Assembly: GCA_028564675.1 (NCBI GenBank)
Contig: JAOVVO010000268.1
Coordinates: 1 to 64,000, forward strand
DNA: 64,000 bases
Reading direction: 5' to 3'
From: Onchocerca lupi
Lineage: Eukaryota; Nematoda; Chromadorea; Rhabditida; Onchocercidae
Below, one piece after another: positions 54,073 to 64,000 of the stretch. The translations under genes were made by a program, and so were the position numbers. Position 1 is the first letter of the stretch; each line of letters begins with the position of its first letter. The notes beneath the pieces were generated by a model. It did no database searches and was not told where the DNA came from. It saw only the letters and a program-made list of their open reading frames with translations.

Positions 54073-55070
54073 CGTCATTCTGAAATTTTTTTTTAGATAT
54101 TTTTTTTTAATGTTTTTTAACTAATTTTTATAATTTGATAAATTACTACGAATAAAAAGATTAGGAATTAAAGATGAAATAATAAACGGAAAGAAATTTT
54201 TGAAAATGTTTATTTCATTAAAAAAAAAAAAAAAAAACAATCAGTTTATTTATTTGCTAATTAATTATTAATGGACTATAAAGAAAATGGGAATTTTTTT
54301 TTCTTTTTTTTTTTGTTTAATTTATTATCCTTACATTTAATAGAAGGAAAATGAGCATAAATTTTTGTTTTAACATTTCATTTGGCATCAATTTTTCTAA
54401 CAATTCGTTTTGAATGAAATAAAATTTATATGATATAATTATTAGCCAAATGCATAGCTATGAAATTAAGATTATATAAGATAGGCCTAAAATTATTTTA
54501 TTAATTATGATCAATTTTCATTATTTTTGAAATTAAAAATAATGTTATTGCCATAAGATAATCGTTGAATGATTACAAGAATTCTAGTAAAAAGAATGTT
54601 TCGTTTGGTTTTTTTTTAGCTTCTCGATAATAGCTTACAGTTCAAATTTTAACTTATTTATTGTTAATTTGTTTTCTAAAATTTGCTCATTTAATGTAAA
54701 AAGAAATTTTCCTTACTCATTTATTACTTATTTTATTTATATAGATTACTTGTTTACTTGTTTTATTTGTATTGAGTAAATGAATCAAATGTATATATCA
54801 TTCAATTTTACAATATGTTCCATTGATACGATCAAGAAATGTCCAAAATTTCTCGAAGGATTATTTGAATTTAATAATAATTCACTTATACTTATGATGT
54901 CATAATTTAAGTATATCCAAATTTATCAAAATTTCTTGCTTGTTTTAAAAAAGCTTTTTTAACCATAGAAAAACTAGCCAAACAAAAATCTCATCTAAGC
55001 CTTGATGAATGCTTCAAACCAATAACAAATTTTTCATAGCAAAGAAAAAAAAATAATAATAATAATTGAG

Positions 55071-55204
55071 GATGGAAATTTCAAAAATACGCAAATTATC
55101 TCTGCGCCAACTATCAACATCTGCTGCCACCGGTTGAAATGAATGTAGCTTTCGAAGTTTTTGAAGGTCATTAAAACCTCTCTTCACATTTATTTCATCC
55201 ACAT
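55071..55204 (-). CDS. Candidate minus-strand exon, unrecognised
   Basis: On the minus strand about 45 codons are open and balanced, with FNDLQKLRKLHSFQPVAADV followed by DSWRRDNLRIF, before the frame decays into Tyr/Phe runs over an AAT repeat. There is no ATG start, and upstream acceptors are weak (GTGAAG). Composition is less AT-rich than flanking DNA. It could be an exon of a gene divergent from gene B, or chance. Confidence 0.2.
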
Positions 55205-55804
55205 ATAAATATATTTATGTGCGAATCTTTCTCCCTCTTTTTTGCATAAAAAAGTTTTTCTTTTTTTTTTTTTTTTATTTCCTGATATGCCGTCTATTTG
55301 CCAAAGCAAATAACGATATCGATTCTATGTCCCCCTCTATCATTTATCGATCTACTTTGGCTATTTGTCTTGTAAAAAAAAAGAGGAAGAAAAAGAATTT
55401 GTACTTTTTTTTTTAATGTTTAATTGCGGTTTGAAAAGACATCATTAATTGTTTAAGAAAAAATTTGAAAAATCTCAGCTACATTCTTTTCTTTAAAAAA
55501 AAAAAAAAAAATCGTTTCGTCGTTCATCCAAATGACGCTGGTATTTGCGATCTAGAAAACTTAATTGCAAATTGGTATACTATTTTTAATAGAATTATGT
55601 AATGAAAATTAGGCAAAACAATTATGTTTCTCTTCAAAGAAATTTCTAATCAATTCATCCATTTTTTTCAGTTAAATTTTTTCTTATTTTAAAATATTCA
55701 TTTTTTTTTTTAAAGTTATTTATATTATTAAATTAGGTCAATGAAATATCAATGTTAAGCGTTTGGTAGATTAAATATCCAAGTTTTCTTAAGAGTTCGA
55801 ATAT

Positions 55805-56012
55805 GGGATATCACTTACTCAATACCGGTAAGCCATATCATGCAGAATGATCGAATAATCATAAGTATTGCATATTACTTAATCACTATCAATAAATTAT
55901 ATCTACTGATTATATAATCGGAGATATGATTAGATAATTGATTAGATAATCGGAGATATGACATATCACTTAACCGTTTTGGTAAGCCATATTATGGAAT
56001 AATCGGATAGTA
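55805..56012. repeat. Two diverged copies of a ~50-bp element plus a local direct repeat
   Basis: ATATCACTTACTCAATACCG + GTAAGCCATATCATG (about 55809) matches ATATCACTTAACCGTTTTGG + TAAGCCATATTATGGAATAA (about 55962), each followed by an ATCGGATA/ATCGAATA phrase. Between them TAATCGGAGATATGA occurs twice. Confidence 0.55.
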
Positions 56013-56756
56013 TATTCAGTTTATTTTTGTAATGAATTCTATAGAAAAATATATTATTTCATTTGTTATAGTTTTAATTTCTATTTAAAATTTGAAAAAT
56101 TAGAAGAAATTCGTATTTTCCACTTTTGGCCTATAAACAAGATTACTGTACGGTATGATTAAAATAAATTCAATTCGTTTAATTTGATTTTTCTTAATTT
56201 AATTATTTCAAACGTTCAAACAAACAATCATATCTTTTCATTTCTCATTTCATTCAAATTTGCTACATATTTTTATTAATTATCCTTTCATAATTATTCG
56301 TTCATTTACAAAATTTTGTCAAATTTCAAAAAAATTTTTAATTTACAAAACATTATTTTATAATTTGCTTGGAATATTTATTATTATAAAAGAATCTAGT
56401 GAAGTATTGTTCTTTGAATAACTTCAAGTATTGTTGCTCAACTTATTGATTAAGTGCTCTTAATAAAGCTACTTACTGTTGGAGGGCAATCAATAAGTGA
56501 TAAATTTCATCTTAAAGTAATGATAAGTGGCGAATGATTGCACTTACTTAACAATAGCAAGAAGCATTATTTCCTCCATGAATATGATTATTTGTTTTGT
56601 TTAAATTGAAATTGAAATGAAATGAATGATTCTTTGTGACATAATCGAAATAACATTGACAATGTCAAGAAAGGTGAAGAGGAAAAGCTTAACATTCTCA
56701 AATATATTAAAACGATTACATCTTATCATGTATGGATGATACGGATGGACAATACT

Positions 56757-56935
56757 TTCTATGATGTTAGATGATAGCTACGTGATGTATGACGGACGTA
56801 AAATGTAACGTATAGTACAAGACATTCACGTGATACGTGGATAATAATAACGTAAGATGTGGTCAACATGATTTCCAAACAATGACGGATGTAAAACGTG
56901 ACACGCAAAATATGTGAAAAATGGGCGAACGTACT
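56757..56935. repeat. ACGT-rich patch with two diverged copies of a ~30-bp phrase
   Basis: ATGACGGACGTAAAATGTAA and ATGACGGATGTAAAACGTGA lie about 95 bases apart, with further ACGTGATACGTGG and AACGTAAGATG phrases. A 99-codon minus-strand frame over it shows matching repetition (TFYIRH, TFYVRH) and is treated as repeat-derived. Confidence 0.5.
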
Positions 56936-56994
56936 TCTGAAAAAAATGAAGAAATCGTTGCATGCAACGTTAACTTTTTGAATTACCAGTGTGC

Positions 56995-57070
56995 TGTACT
57001 TTTTTGTATGGCATGTGTATGTGCATGCATACATGCGTGCATGCATGCATGCGTGCATGCGTGAAAGTAC
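56995..57070. repeat. (GCAT/GCGT)n repeat
   Basis: TGCATGCATACATGCGTGCA and following units form an alternating purine-pyrimidine run similar to the one at 29437. It sits about 1.9 kb upstream of gene B. Confidence 0.8.
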
Positions 57071-57139
57071 AGGTATGTATGATAGGCGTGCACTTCATCT
57101 CCCCGTCAAACATGCATTAAAAAGTGCTATGAATGTAGC

Positions 57140-57290
57140 ATGCAGCATGCAGTAGCAATAGCAGTAACGCAGGTGCGGCACTGTTATCGATTGAATGAGG
57201 AGTGCATTAGGTGCGTCGGTTGCTTCTGATTCATTTTCATCTCTTGTTTTCTCTGACAAATATCCATAACCGTTAGCTGCGTTCACTATT
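57140..57290 (-). CDS. Candidate minus-strand exon upstream of gene B, unrecognised
   Basis: On the minus strand about 45 codons are open with balanced, hydrophilic composition (NAANGYGYLSEKTRDENESE then ATDAPNALLIQSITVPHLR). An acceptor-like AAATAG lies just before it and a GT (CTGC|GTTACT) after it. An in-frame TAA upstream means it would have to start by splicing. No family recognised; the less AT-rich composition could equally mark gene B's promoter. Confidence 0.22.
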
Positions 57291-57860
57291 TATTTCTTTA
57301 CTTCATTTCTCTGGAAGCATTTTTTTTTTTTTTTTATTTACCAATTTTCTATTCTGATGCTGTTGATATCAGACTTCATCATGCTTTATTTTTTGCTAAA
57401 CATTTCAATTTTGCACGGGTAAACTTACTAGTGCAGGTGGGTAATTTCAAATTATATACATTTAATACAGTTACATATGCTGGCTGGTATTATTTAAAAA
57501 TTTTGATTGCAAATTTATTACGAATTTTATCGAATTTTTTTCGCAAAAAATTTTTAAAGATTTCAAAAATGTTTGTATTTTAAAAAAAGATTGGAATTTC
57601 ATATGACATAAATATTTTTTGTTTTTTAAATTTAATTGCAATTTTATTTACTGTAAATGGTAAATCTATGATATATATTAATGCTGGCCATGATTTGTAA
57701 TGATTATGTTTATTGTCTATCAGATATGTTTGTTTTGAAGGAAGAAATTATCAATAAATGTTTTCGTTTATAATTTAAAATTTTGCAAAACTACAAAATG
57801 TTCTGTTTGTGTCATCATCTTTCTGTCTTTTCAATAGATATCTTATCAGAGCTATATGTC

Positions 57861-58050
57861 ATTCTGATAGGCATTTCGCCCAATCTCTGATAAATGATGG
57901 TTCTTGCCAAATTCAATTCTTGCGATAAGCATCTCGTCCAATTCATATCCTTCCGATAGATTTCTCGCCGAATTCGCCGCATCTTCCGTTAGGCATTTCG
58001 CCAGTAGTCTTCGCACCGATTTTTAATGTCCTTCTAATAGGCATTAATGT
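57861..58050. repeat. Degenerate tandem repeat, unit about 31-33 bp, upstream of gene B
   Basis: Units like TTCCGATAGGCATTTCGCCC followed by AATTCATATC recur about five times (near 57862, 57921, 57950, 57985, 58031), some with insertions. CpG within TTTCGCC is conserved in most units. Confidence 0.7.
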
Positions 58051-58940
58051 TGTTACTCAGCAAATGCCATTCAATATTTCCTCTTCTTTTTTTTTTTCTC
58101 GTCTTTTTTCATTTTTTTCAAAATCTACACTGAAAAAGAACGAAACGAAGGCACGTACTTATTTTGTGTTCTTCTTCTCCTTCTTTCTCAATGATATTCG
58201 TCATTTGTCAATCATTTGATGCATTTTCATCTCAAATTTAAATTCCTTCTTTTCTCCTCAAAAAATATTCTTCAGTTCTTCTTTTTTTTTTCTTGAAAAG
58301 AATACGAAAGAGGAAATAGTATATGTGTACTTTTTCAGTAAAGTATTTCATATTTTAGTTTCTTTTTTTTTTTTTTTTTGCTTCCTTCTTTTGTTAATTT
58401 ATATTTGTTGAAATTAGAAAGATTATTTTCTCCGTCGTGATCAGTTTGTTCCATCAAATGAATCATATTTGATATTGCTATTTTCTTTGTTTGTTTTATC
58501 ATTTCATTGCTAAGCTAAAATATGCAAATGAATTGGCAAGTTGAAATTTATTAATTATTTCAAGTCTATATCTTAGGCAAATTTTCACTCCAACATTACC
58601 TATCACATTATTATTCGCTTCCTAGAAATTGTATTTTTATTTCATTTTTTTCATAAGATAAACGTTCCGTTTAACATTCCAAAAGCAATGCATTAAGGAT
58701 TGATCGGTTGTGTTCATTTCAGTCGTTAAAACAGTGATTATAAAAATTTTTTGTAATTAATTTTAAACCTAATGAAAGTATTCTTCGACATTTTCAAGTG
58801 ATTGAATCGTCTCACTTCGTTTTTCAACTCTTTCTTTTTTCTTGTTTTCCTCTTTTCTTTTCTTTTTTTTTTTTTTCACTTCAACTAAAAAGTTTATTTC
58901 TGTGTATAAATTTTAATTGAAAATAATGGAATACCTTTTT
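58051..58940. promoter_or_regulatory. Proximal upstream region of gene B
   Basis: Pyrimidine-rich, T-tract-laden DNA of 0.9 kb immediately upstream of the presumed spliced-leader acceptor. The gene B promoter or outron should lie here or slightly upstream, but no single element can be identified from sequence. Confidence 0.35.
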
Positions 58941-58959
58941 TTTTTCCTTTGCAGAACAG
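58941..58959 (+). promoter_or_regulatory. Likely spliced-leader acceptor of gene B
   Basis: A strong acceptor (TTTTTCCTTTGCAG, ending at 58954) lies only five bases (AACAG) before the ATG. In nematodes this arrangement is typical of spliced-leader trans-splicing. The alternative is a conventional intron after an untranslated first exon somewhere upstream. The sequence alone does not decide between them. Confidence 0.55.
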
Positions 58960-61900
58960 ATGGGTAAGAGGGCAGCAGAAGGTGAGATTGATAATATTGA
59001 ACAAACGATGGATCAGCAACCTGCTACTGTACAACTTCTTGATTCCACCAAGCAAATCTTTTATGTGTCGGTTAGTTATTTATTTTATATTTGAAATTAT
59101 TTTAAACGAAAAAATTATTTAAACAGTTTTAAAGCGAGCAAAAATTTTTCCTTTAAAATTTAATTAATTTTAAAATATTATAGTTTATATTGCTAACAGC
59201 AGTATATTTAATCAATTCTTCTTCATTATTTTTTGCAATCTTGCTATTTTTCTTTAAATTACAATTTCATGTTATTGTTCTTCCTCTTTCTTGCTAAAAT
59301 CAACTGCATTTTTTGTCATTCTCTTTTTTCTCCAAAGACTAATTTTTTTTTTTTTTTTTTTTTTTTTTTCAAGAGATGTATCAATTTCATTTTTAGCGAT
59401 GACTCATTTTTGTCCATAGTTTTGATACTTTTTCTTTTTATTTTGTTTGCATTTTATTGTGATTCATAATAAAAATCGTGAAGGTATGTAAAGTCATAAG
59501 TTTTTTACTGCATTTCTCTTGCTTCATAAGTTTCTTGTTGCATTTCTTTTTTTTAAAGTATTGAAATCGGAATCTAAGGATAAATAGAAAGTGATCCTGA
59601 ATTTTTCACTTATTGCATTTTCAACCCAAAACACAGAATTTCAATCCGGCATTACGTCATGGTTATGCATATCCTCTAGCTAGTAAGCATCTAATAAATT
59701 TAGCTTATTTGCCGGAATATTGAATCAGTTTTATCTCTTTAGAAAAAAGCTGAAGGAGGCGAACTATTTGACAAAGTGTGTGCGTTTTTGGGTCTCACGG
59801 AAAAAGATTATTTCGCATTATCTTTCACCGATGATGAGGGCAATCAAGTAAGTTCACGATTCACCTTTTGAAGTTGGTTTGGCATATCTAACTGATTGAT
59901 TCTTCATTAAAATGATGACCAAAAGTGATGGAACTCAAGTAAAATTATTTTCAGATAAGATTATCCATAGATGAACTTGTCTTTTCCTATCTTTCAGTTT
60001 TCTGACACTGTCATTATTGTCAATTATTGATAGATAAGAGAAACTAATAAAGTGTAGGAGATCTTTATCTTTATTGTTTTGATAAGTCATAAAATATATT
60101 ATAGTGTCACGTGTCTTTCAATATATGATTTGTTCGTGTAGTTGTCCTTCACCAGCAACAATACTGATAATTCTTATATGGCGTTTAGCCGATTCAATAC
60201 TCTGAATAGAATAGGTAGCTGCATCAAGAATTTATGTAAATTTGTTAAATTTTCATCATTTCCAAAATCCACCTGTAACTTGTCGATTCTCGTAAACTGA
60301 TTATCACTTCTAAGGCATATATTCGATTTTGAAATTTTTTCAGCAATGGATCTATGATGATAAACGAATTTCGAAACAGTTGAAAGGTATTTTTTACTTT
60401 TTAAATGATTTGAAGAGCAAGTAATTTCAATATAAATTGGTTTATAAGTTAGAAAGAATTTGCTTATAATTTATTAATTTTTAAAAGTTTATAATCCTTG
60501 TCCCTGATTTTGAAATTTAGGCATAAATATTTCAAAATATTATCAAAAAAAATTTACGCATAAGTATTTCAAAGTATTATTATTATAATAGCATCCAATC
60601 CTTTACGGGAAGATAGCGATTGTTTGACATGAGAAATCATATTGTATGTTTGAAAGCTTATAATTAGAAGCATTTTTTTTAGATTGTTTATTTAATGTCT
60701 TCAAAATGAAAAACTTCCTCATAAATCTTCCTAGGATCGTTTTGTTTGTTTTCGCTTGACTTTATAAAAAGTGAATATGGAGATATTTCGTGAATTGTAC
60801 TTTTAATATCTGTAATTATTATGATCTACAGATATATCATCTTACTCCGAAAAATATCCTTCACCATTTTAAAATGATTTCTCATCATTTCAAAATGATT
60901 CTTTTCACTAATTTCTGATTCTGTTAAATAAATTGTCTGCGATGCAGTTACTGATTTTGATGTTTTAAATTTCTCTTTATAATGCACTGACTTTATTTGA
61001 GATGTTCTTTCTGACAATTAAAAGATTAAAAATTTATGGAATGTCAAACGAGACGAACTCAAAGATTCGGAAAAAAAAAATTCTAGAAATTAGAAATGCT
61101 CGTGCAATGCAGATTCTGGATAAAGCTGTAATATCATTCAGATATAAAAGAATCATATACTATTTGCTCTAATCGTATACTATTTGGAAAATGAAGTATA
61201 TTGGTTCTTTTATATTTAGAGTTTAAGATTCAACATGTGAGACATTAAACTGTGTTCTCCAGAATTCAAAGAACTGTAAAAAAAGTGGAATGCAGTATTG
61301 CTAGTAATTACTCTCTTTTTCTTTCCTTTCGTCTCTTCATATTTAATACTCTTATTCATTAGAAAATTGACTCTTAAGTGCTAAATTAAGATGCAAGTAA
61401 CTCCCAATTAAAATTATTTGGTGAATTGTTGAAATGATTTAGGTAATTGTAACATTGATTCTATTACTTTATATAGGGATGCACAGGATTATTTTCACTC
61501 AATCCATTATTTTAAACAAGATAAAACTCGAGCTTGACATGCGTTGATTTTATCATACATTAAATCTATGATCTTTGAAAAACTTGATAACGATTTGCAA
61601 ATTTTTTCCAGGTTATCCATGGGACTTCAATTTTAAGGTGAAGTTTTATCCACCTGAACCGGCAACATTAGCTGAGGACATAACACGTCATCTTTTAAGC
61701 TTGCAAGTTCAACATGATATTTCCACTGGCAAGTTAGTATTTTATCGATTTACTTTACAACTTATTATTTCTTGATAGAACTTTTGGCAATTTTTTAAAA
61801 ATTTTGAATTTAGTTTAATTCCTTATAAATTATTATGAATTTTCAGGCTTCCAGCTACTCTTGCTACATATGCTTTACTGGGTTCATATGTCGCTCAATC

Positions 61901-64000
61901 TATGCGAGGTGATTACGAGTCTTCTTTGCAATATATCGATTTCCTCAAAAGTTGTCATTTGGCTCCTTTTCCAAATGAAACACTGTACGAAAAAATTGAA
62001 GAACTGCACAGACATCACAAGTAAACTTATTTGGTTTCTTTCATTGTCTTATTTATTAAAGCAATACATATCTCAACAAATTTTATATTAATGCAAGTTG
62101 TTGCACTTTTCCAAAAAGTTTTCCAAAAAAAGAATATAATTATTCAATATTAAACAACACATGCATCAATAGCTAACATTATTATTTACTATCAATTAGA
62201 GTTGAAATTAAGAATGTTTAAGAAAATAAAAAATTTCAAATGATTTTTTTTTCAAATAAAAAACTTCAAATTTCAAATAATTGAAAAGATAATTTGATTT
62301 TGTTTTGTTTTCATTAACAAAAAAATTTGCAGAGGCGAAACATCGGCTGAAGCGGATTTACATTATCTGGAAAATGCCAAGAAGCTGAGTATGTATGGCG
62401 TTCAACTTTTCCATGCTAAGGTTTGAGTGATATAATTTCTTACTAATTTTCAAAATATTTGCTTAAAATATTTTTTTATAAAATTTTAATTCATTTTTTT
62501 TTATAAAAATTTTTTTTTTTATAAAAATTTTAATTGCTTAAAATTTAATGAGGTGGTTGAAACTAAAAAATAAGGCAGTTTATAGTGGGTCGTAATACTA
62601 AGCTGGAACGTGAAATAAGCAGAGGAATAGGTGATCCTCCACCATCAGAATTTAAAACGATAAATATGTTGATTGGATATTAAATTTTTGAATAGTCCAT
62701 GTTAAAAGTCAGAAATAGAATGGGCGTGGCTTTCTAATTTTACATAATTTATCGTTTTTATGGAATAAGTTATTTATGGTTGCAATTCCAAATTTGAAAA
62801 AAAATAGGCAGTTCGGTTGTGAAATAATAGCTTATGGACTAATAATAAATGGTGTAGAGGCATGGTCATTTACATTTAATGGTTAGTGAAAAAATATAGA
62901 ATTTTTTCCATGTTTTCAGGATGGGAAAGGTACACCTGTTCAGATCGGCATCAGTGCTCATGGAATCAATATATATCTCGACCAGATTCGCGTAAATCGT
63001 TTTCTTTGGCAGAATATCATCAAAATTGGCTATCGACGTAATGTCTTTTTAATCAAAGTCAAACCTGGCGAAGTAAGTTCTGCGATACTTTCTTATCTAG
63101 GAAAAGCAAACTAGGTTTAAAGGCATCAATTTTTTCAATTATTCAAATTAATTCCAAGTTTTTTTCAGCTTGAGAAAAATGAGTCGACAGTTGCATTCAA
63201 ATTATCTGATTATGAAGCAGCAAAACGAGTTTGGAAATGCGGCGTTGAGCATCATACTTTCTTTAGGTTTATTTAGCCGTCTAATCATTTCTTTTTTTTT
63301 TCTTTTTTTTCATTATTTTTTATGTTACGTTAATAAGAGTGATAATTACCCATTTCGTTGTTTGTTTTTTGTTTATCAGAAATTCAATTATTCAGTATAT
63401 CACGTATGTATTATTTTTATACATAAAATATTCTTTACGTGAAACCGCTTAATAGTGGCTCTTTCCATTCTCTAATAATTTAGAATAATTTATTGATTGA
63501 ACTGCATACTGATATGATAAATCCTATCACTATTGCATAATTTTTTAAGTATTACAAAAGTTACAGATTGATCCAGCCAGAAGAAAAGCCACATAAAGGT
63601 TTGTTTCGTTGGGGTTCAGCTAGATTTCGTTACCAGGGGCGCACTCAATTTCAGTCAAAAATGGCTTCACAAATGTTCTGCAATAGTCATCCAGTTCAAC
63701 GTTCGCAGAGTGTTCGTTTGGCTCAAGATGATAGAAATAGTATGATGATTATTTTAAATTTTTTCTAGGCTGCATATAAGTTAAAAATTTTATTCTTAGA
63801 TTTGGTTGAATTTAGCTTTTTCCTTTTTTAATTTTGAAGAATTGTGTCTGTCATTTTACGGAATAAATAAAAGGAATATTTTAATTTCTATAATCATTTT
63901 AAACTTCGAAATTCATTATTACTTAGCTTGGCGATTCGAGTAAATTCTGGGTTCTAGAAAAACTTTATTTTTAATGATTCATCTTATTTTTTTTGCAGTT
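58960..64000 (+). CDS. frm-1: Protein 4.1 / FRM-1-like FERM domain protein (5' part; gene runs off the window)
   Basis: Exons: 58960-59070, 59743-59847, 60344-60386, 61612-61732, 61847-62020, 62333-62420, 62920-63072, 63169-63266, 63567-63739, and a tenth that begins at 63999, two bases before the edge. All junctions are GT-AG and in phase, giving 356 codons. After about 21 acidic N-terminal residues comes the F1 lobe (about 22-103), with GGELFDKVCAFLGL and DYFALSFTD. The F2 lobe follows (about 104-212), with VKFYPPEPATLAEDITRHLL, LLGSYVAQS and LENAKKLSMYGVQ. The F3 lobe (about 213-303) has INIYLDQIRVNRFLWQ and VEHHTFFRL. A FERM-adjacent region follows, with GSARFRYQGRTQFQSK. These are hallmarks of protein 4.1, which links transmembrane proteins and phosphoinositides to spectrin-actin at the cell cortex. 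The FA region argues against ezrin/radixin/moesin. The C-terminal part is not in the window. Orthology to C. elegans FRM-1 is inferred from domain layout. Confidence 0.95.

Noticed and set aside
56759..57058. 99-codon minus-strand frame, the longest unspliced frame outside the two genes apart from one gene A exon
   Set aside because: Built on GCAT and ACGT repeats, with the same internal repetition in the peptide; no recognisable domain.
61861..62091. 76-codon + frame over gene B
   Set aside because: Alternative frame of exon 5 of the FERM gene; the true frame matches protein 4.1.
63170..63442. 90-codon + frame over gene B
   Set aside because: Alternative frame of exon 8 running into the following intron.
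1..64000. tRNA, rRNA and spliced-leader RNA genes
   Set aside because: No cloverleaf with a proper TTCRANNC arm, no rRNA-like block and no spliced-leader sequence could be seen by eye; a covariance-model search would be decisive.

Overview
The window is very AT-rich eukaryotic DNA, full of long A or T homopolymers and trinucleotide microsatellites, with introns ending in TTTTCAG/TTTGCAG-like acceptors. Low gene density, 9 or more short exons per gene, and a start codon five bases after a splice acceptor (typical of spliced-leader trans-splicing) suggest a nematode, most likely a spirurid/filarial type. The exact species cannot be read from the sequence. No bacterial-type features, tRNA, rRNA or CRISPR array was seen.

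Two genes can be built exon by exon with phase-consistent splice junctions, both on the + strand. Gene A (about 20.21-35.28 kb, 22 exons, about 960 residues) encodes a predicted type II membrane protein. It has a hydrophilic cytoplasmic N-terminus, one transmembrane helix, an extracytoplasmic region of about 365 residues that I cannot place in a family, and then a PPP-type (PP1-like) phosphatase fold in which most metal-binding and phosphate-binding residues are replaced. It is therefore best read as a pseudophosphatase. Its third intron appears to be a GC-AG intron. Gene B (58.96 kb to beyond the right edge) encodes a protein 4.1 / FRM-1-like cytoskeletal adaptor. The window holds a complete FERM domain (F1-F2-F3) and most of the FERM-adjacent (FA) region; the rest of the gene lies outside. 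I see no functional link between the two genes beyond both products acting at membranes.

Layout: 1-20.2 kb is essentially gene-free, with ACGT-rich patches near 1.5 kb, degenerate tandem repeats near 6.6-7.1, 15.5-16.5, 16.7-16.9 and 17.0-17.7 kb, and three small exon-like islands (2.54, 7.24 and 10.75 kb) that could be parts of an unproven gene. 20.2-35.3 kb is gene A. 35.3-56.7 kb is another gene-poor stretch, holding a G-rich island (37.3 kb), a long hairpin (39.45-39.63 kb) and several short tandem arrays (43.0, 48.8, 50.8, 53.8 kb). 55-58.9 kb is less AT-biased and holds ACGT- and GCATGC-rich patches, a degenerate ~32-bp array and weak minus-strand coding signals upstream of gene B; it probably includes gene B's promoter region. 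58.96-64.0 kb is gene B.
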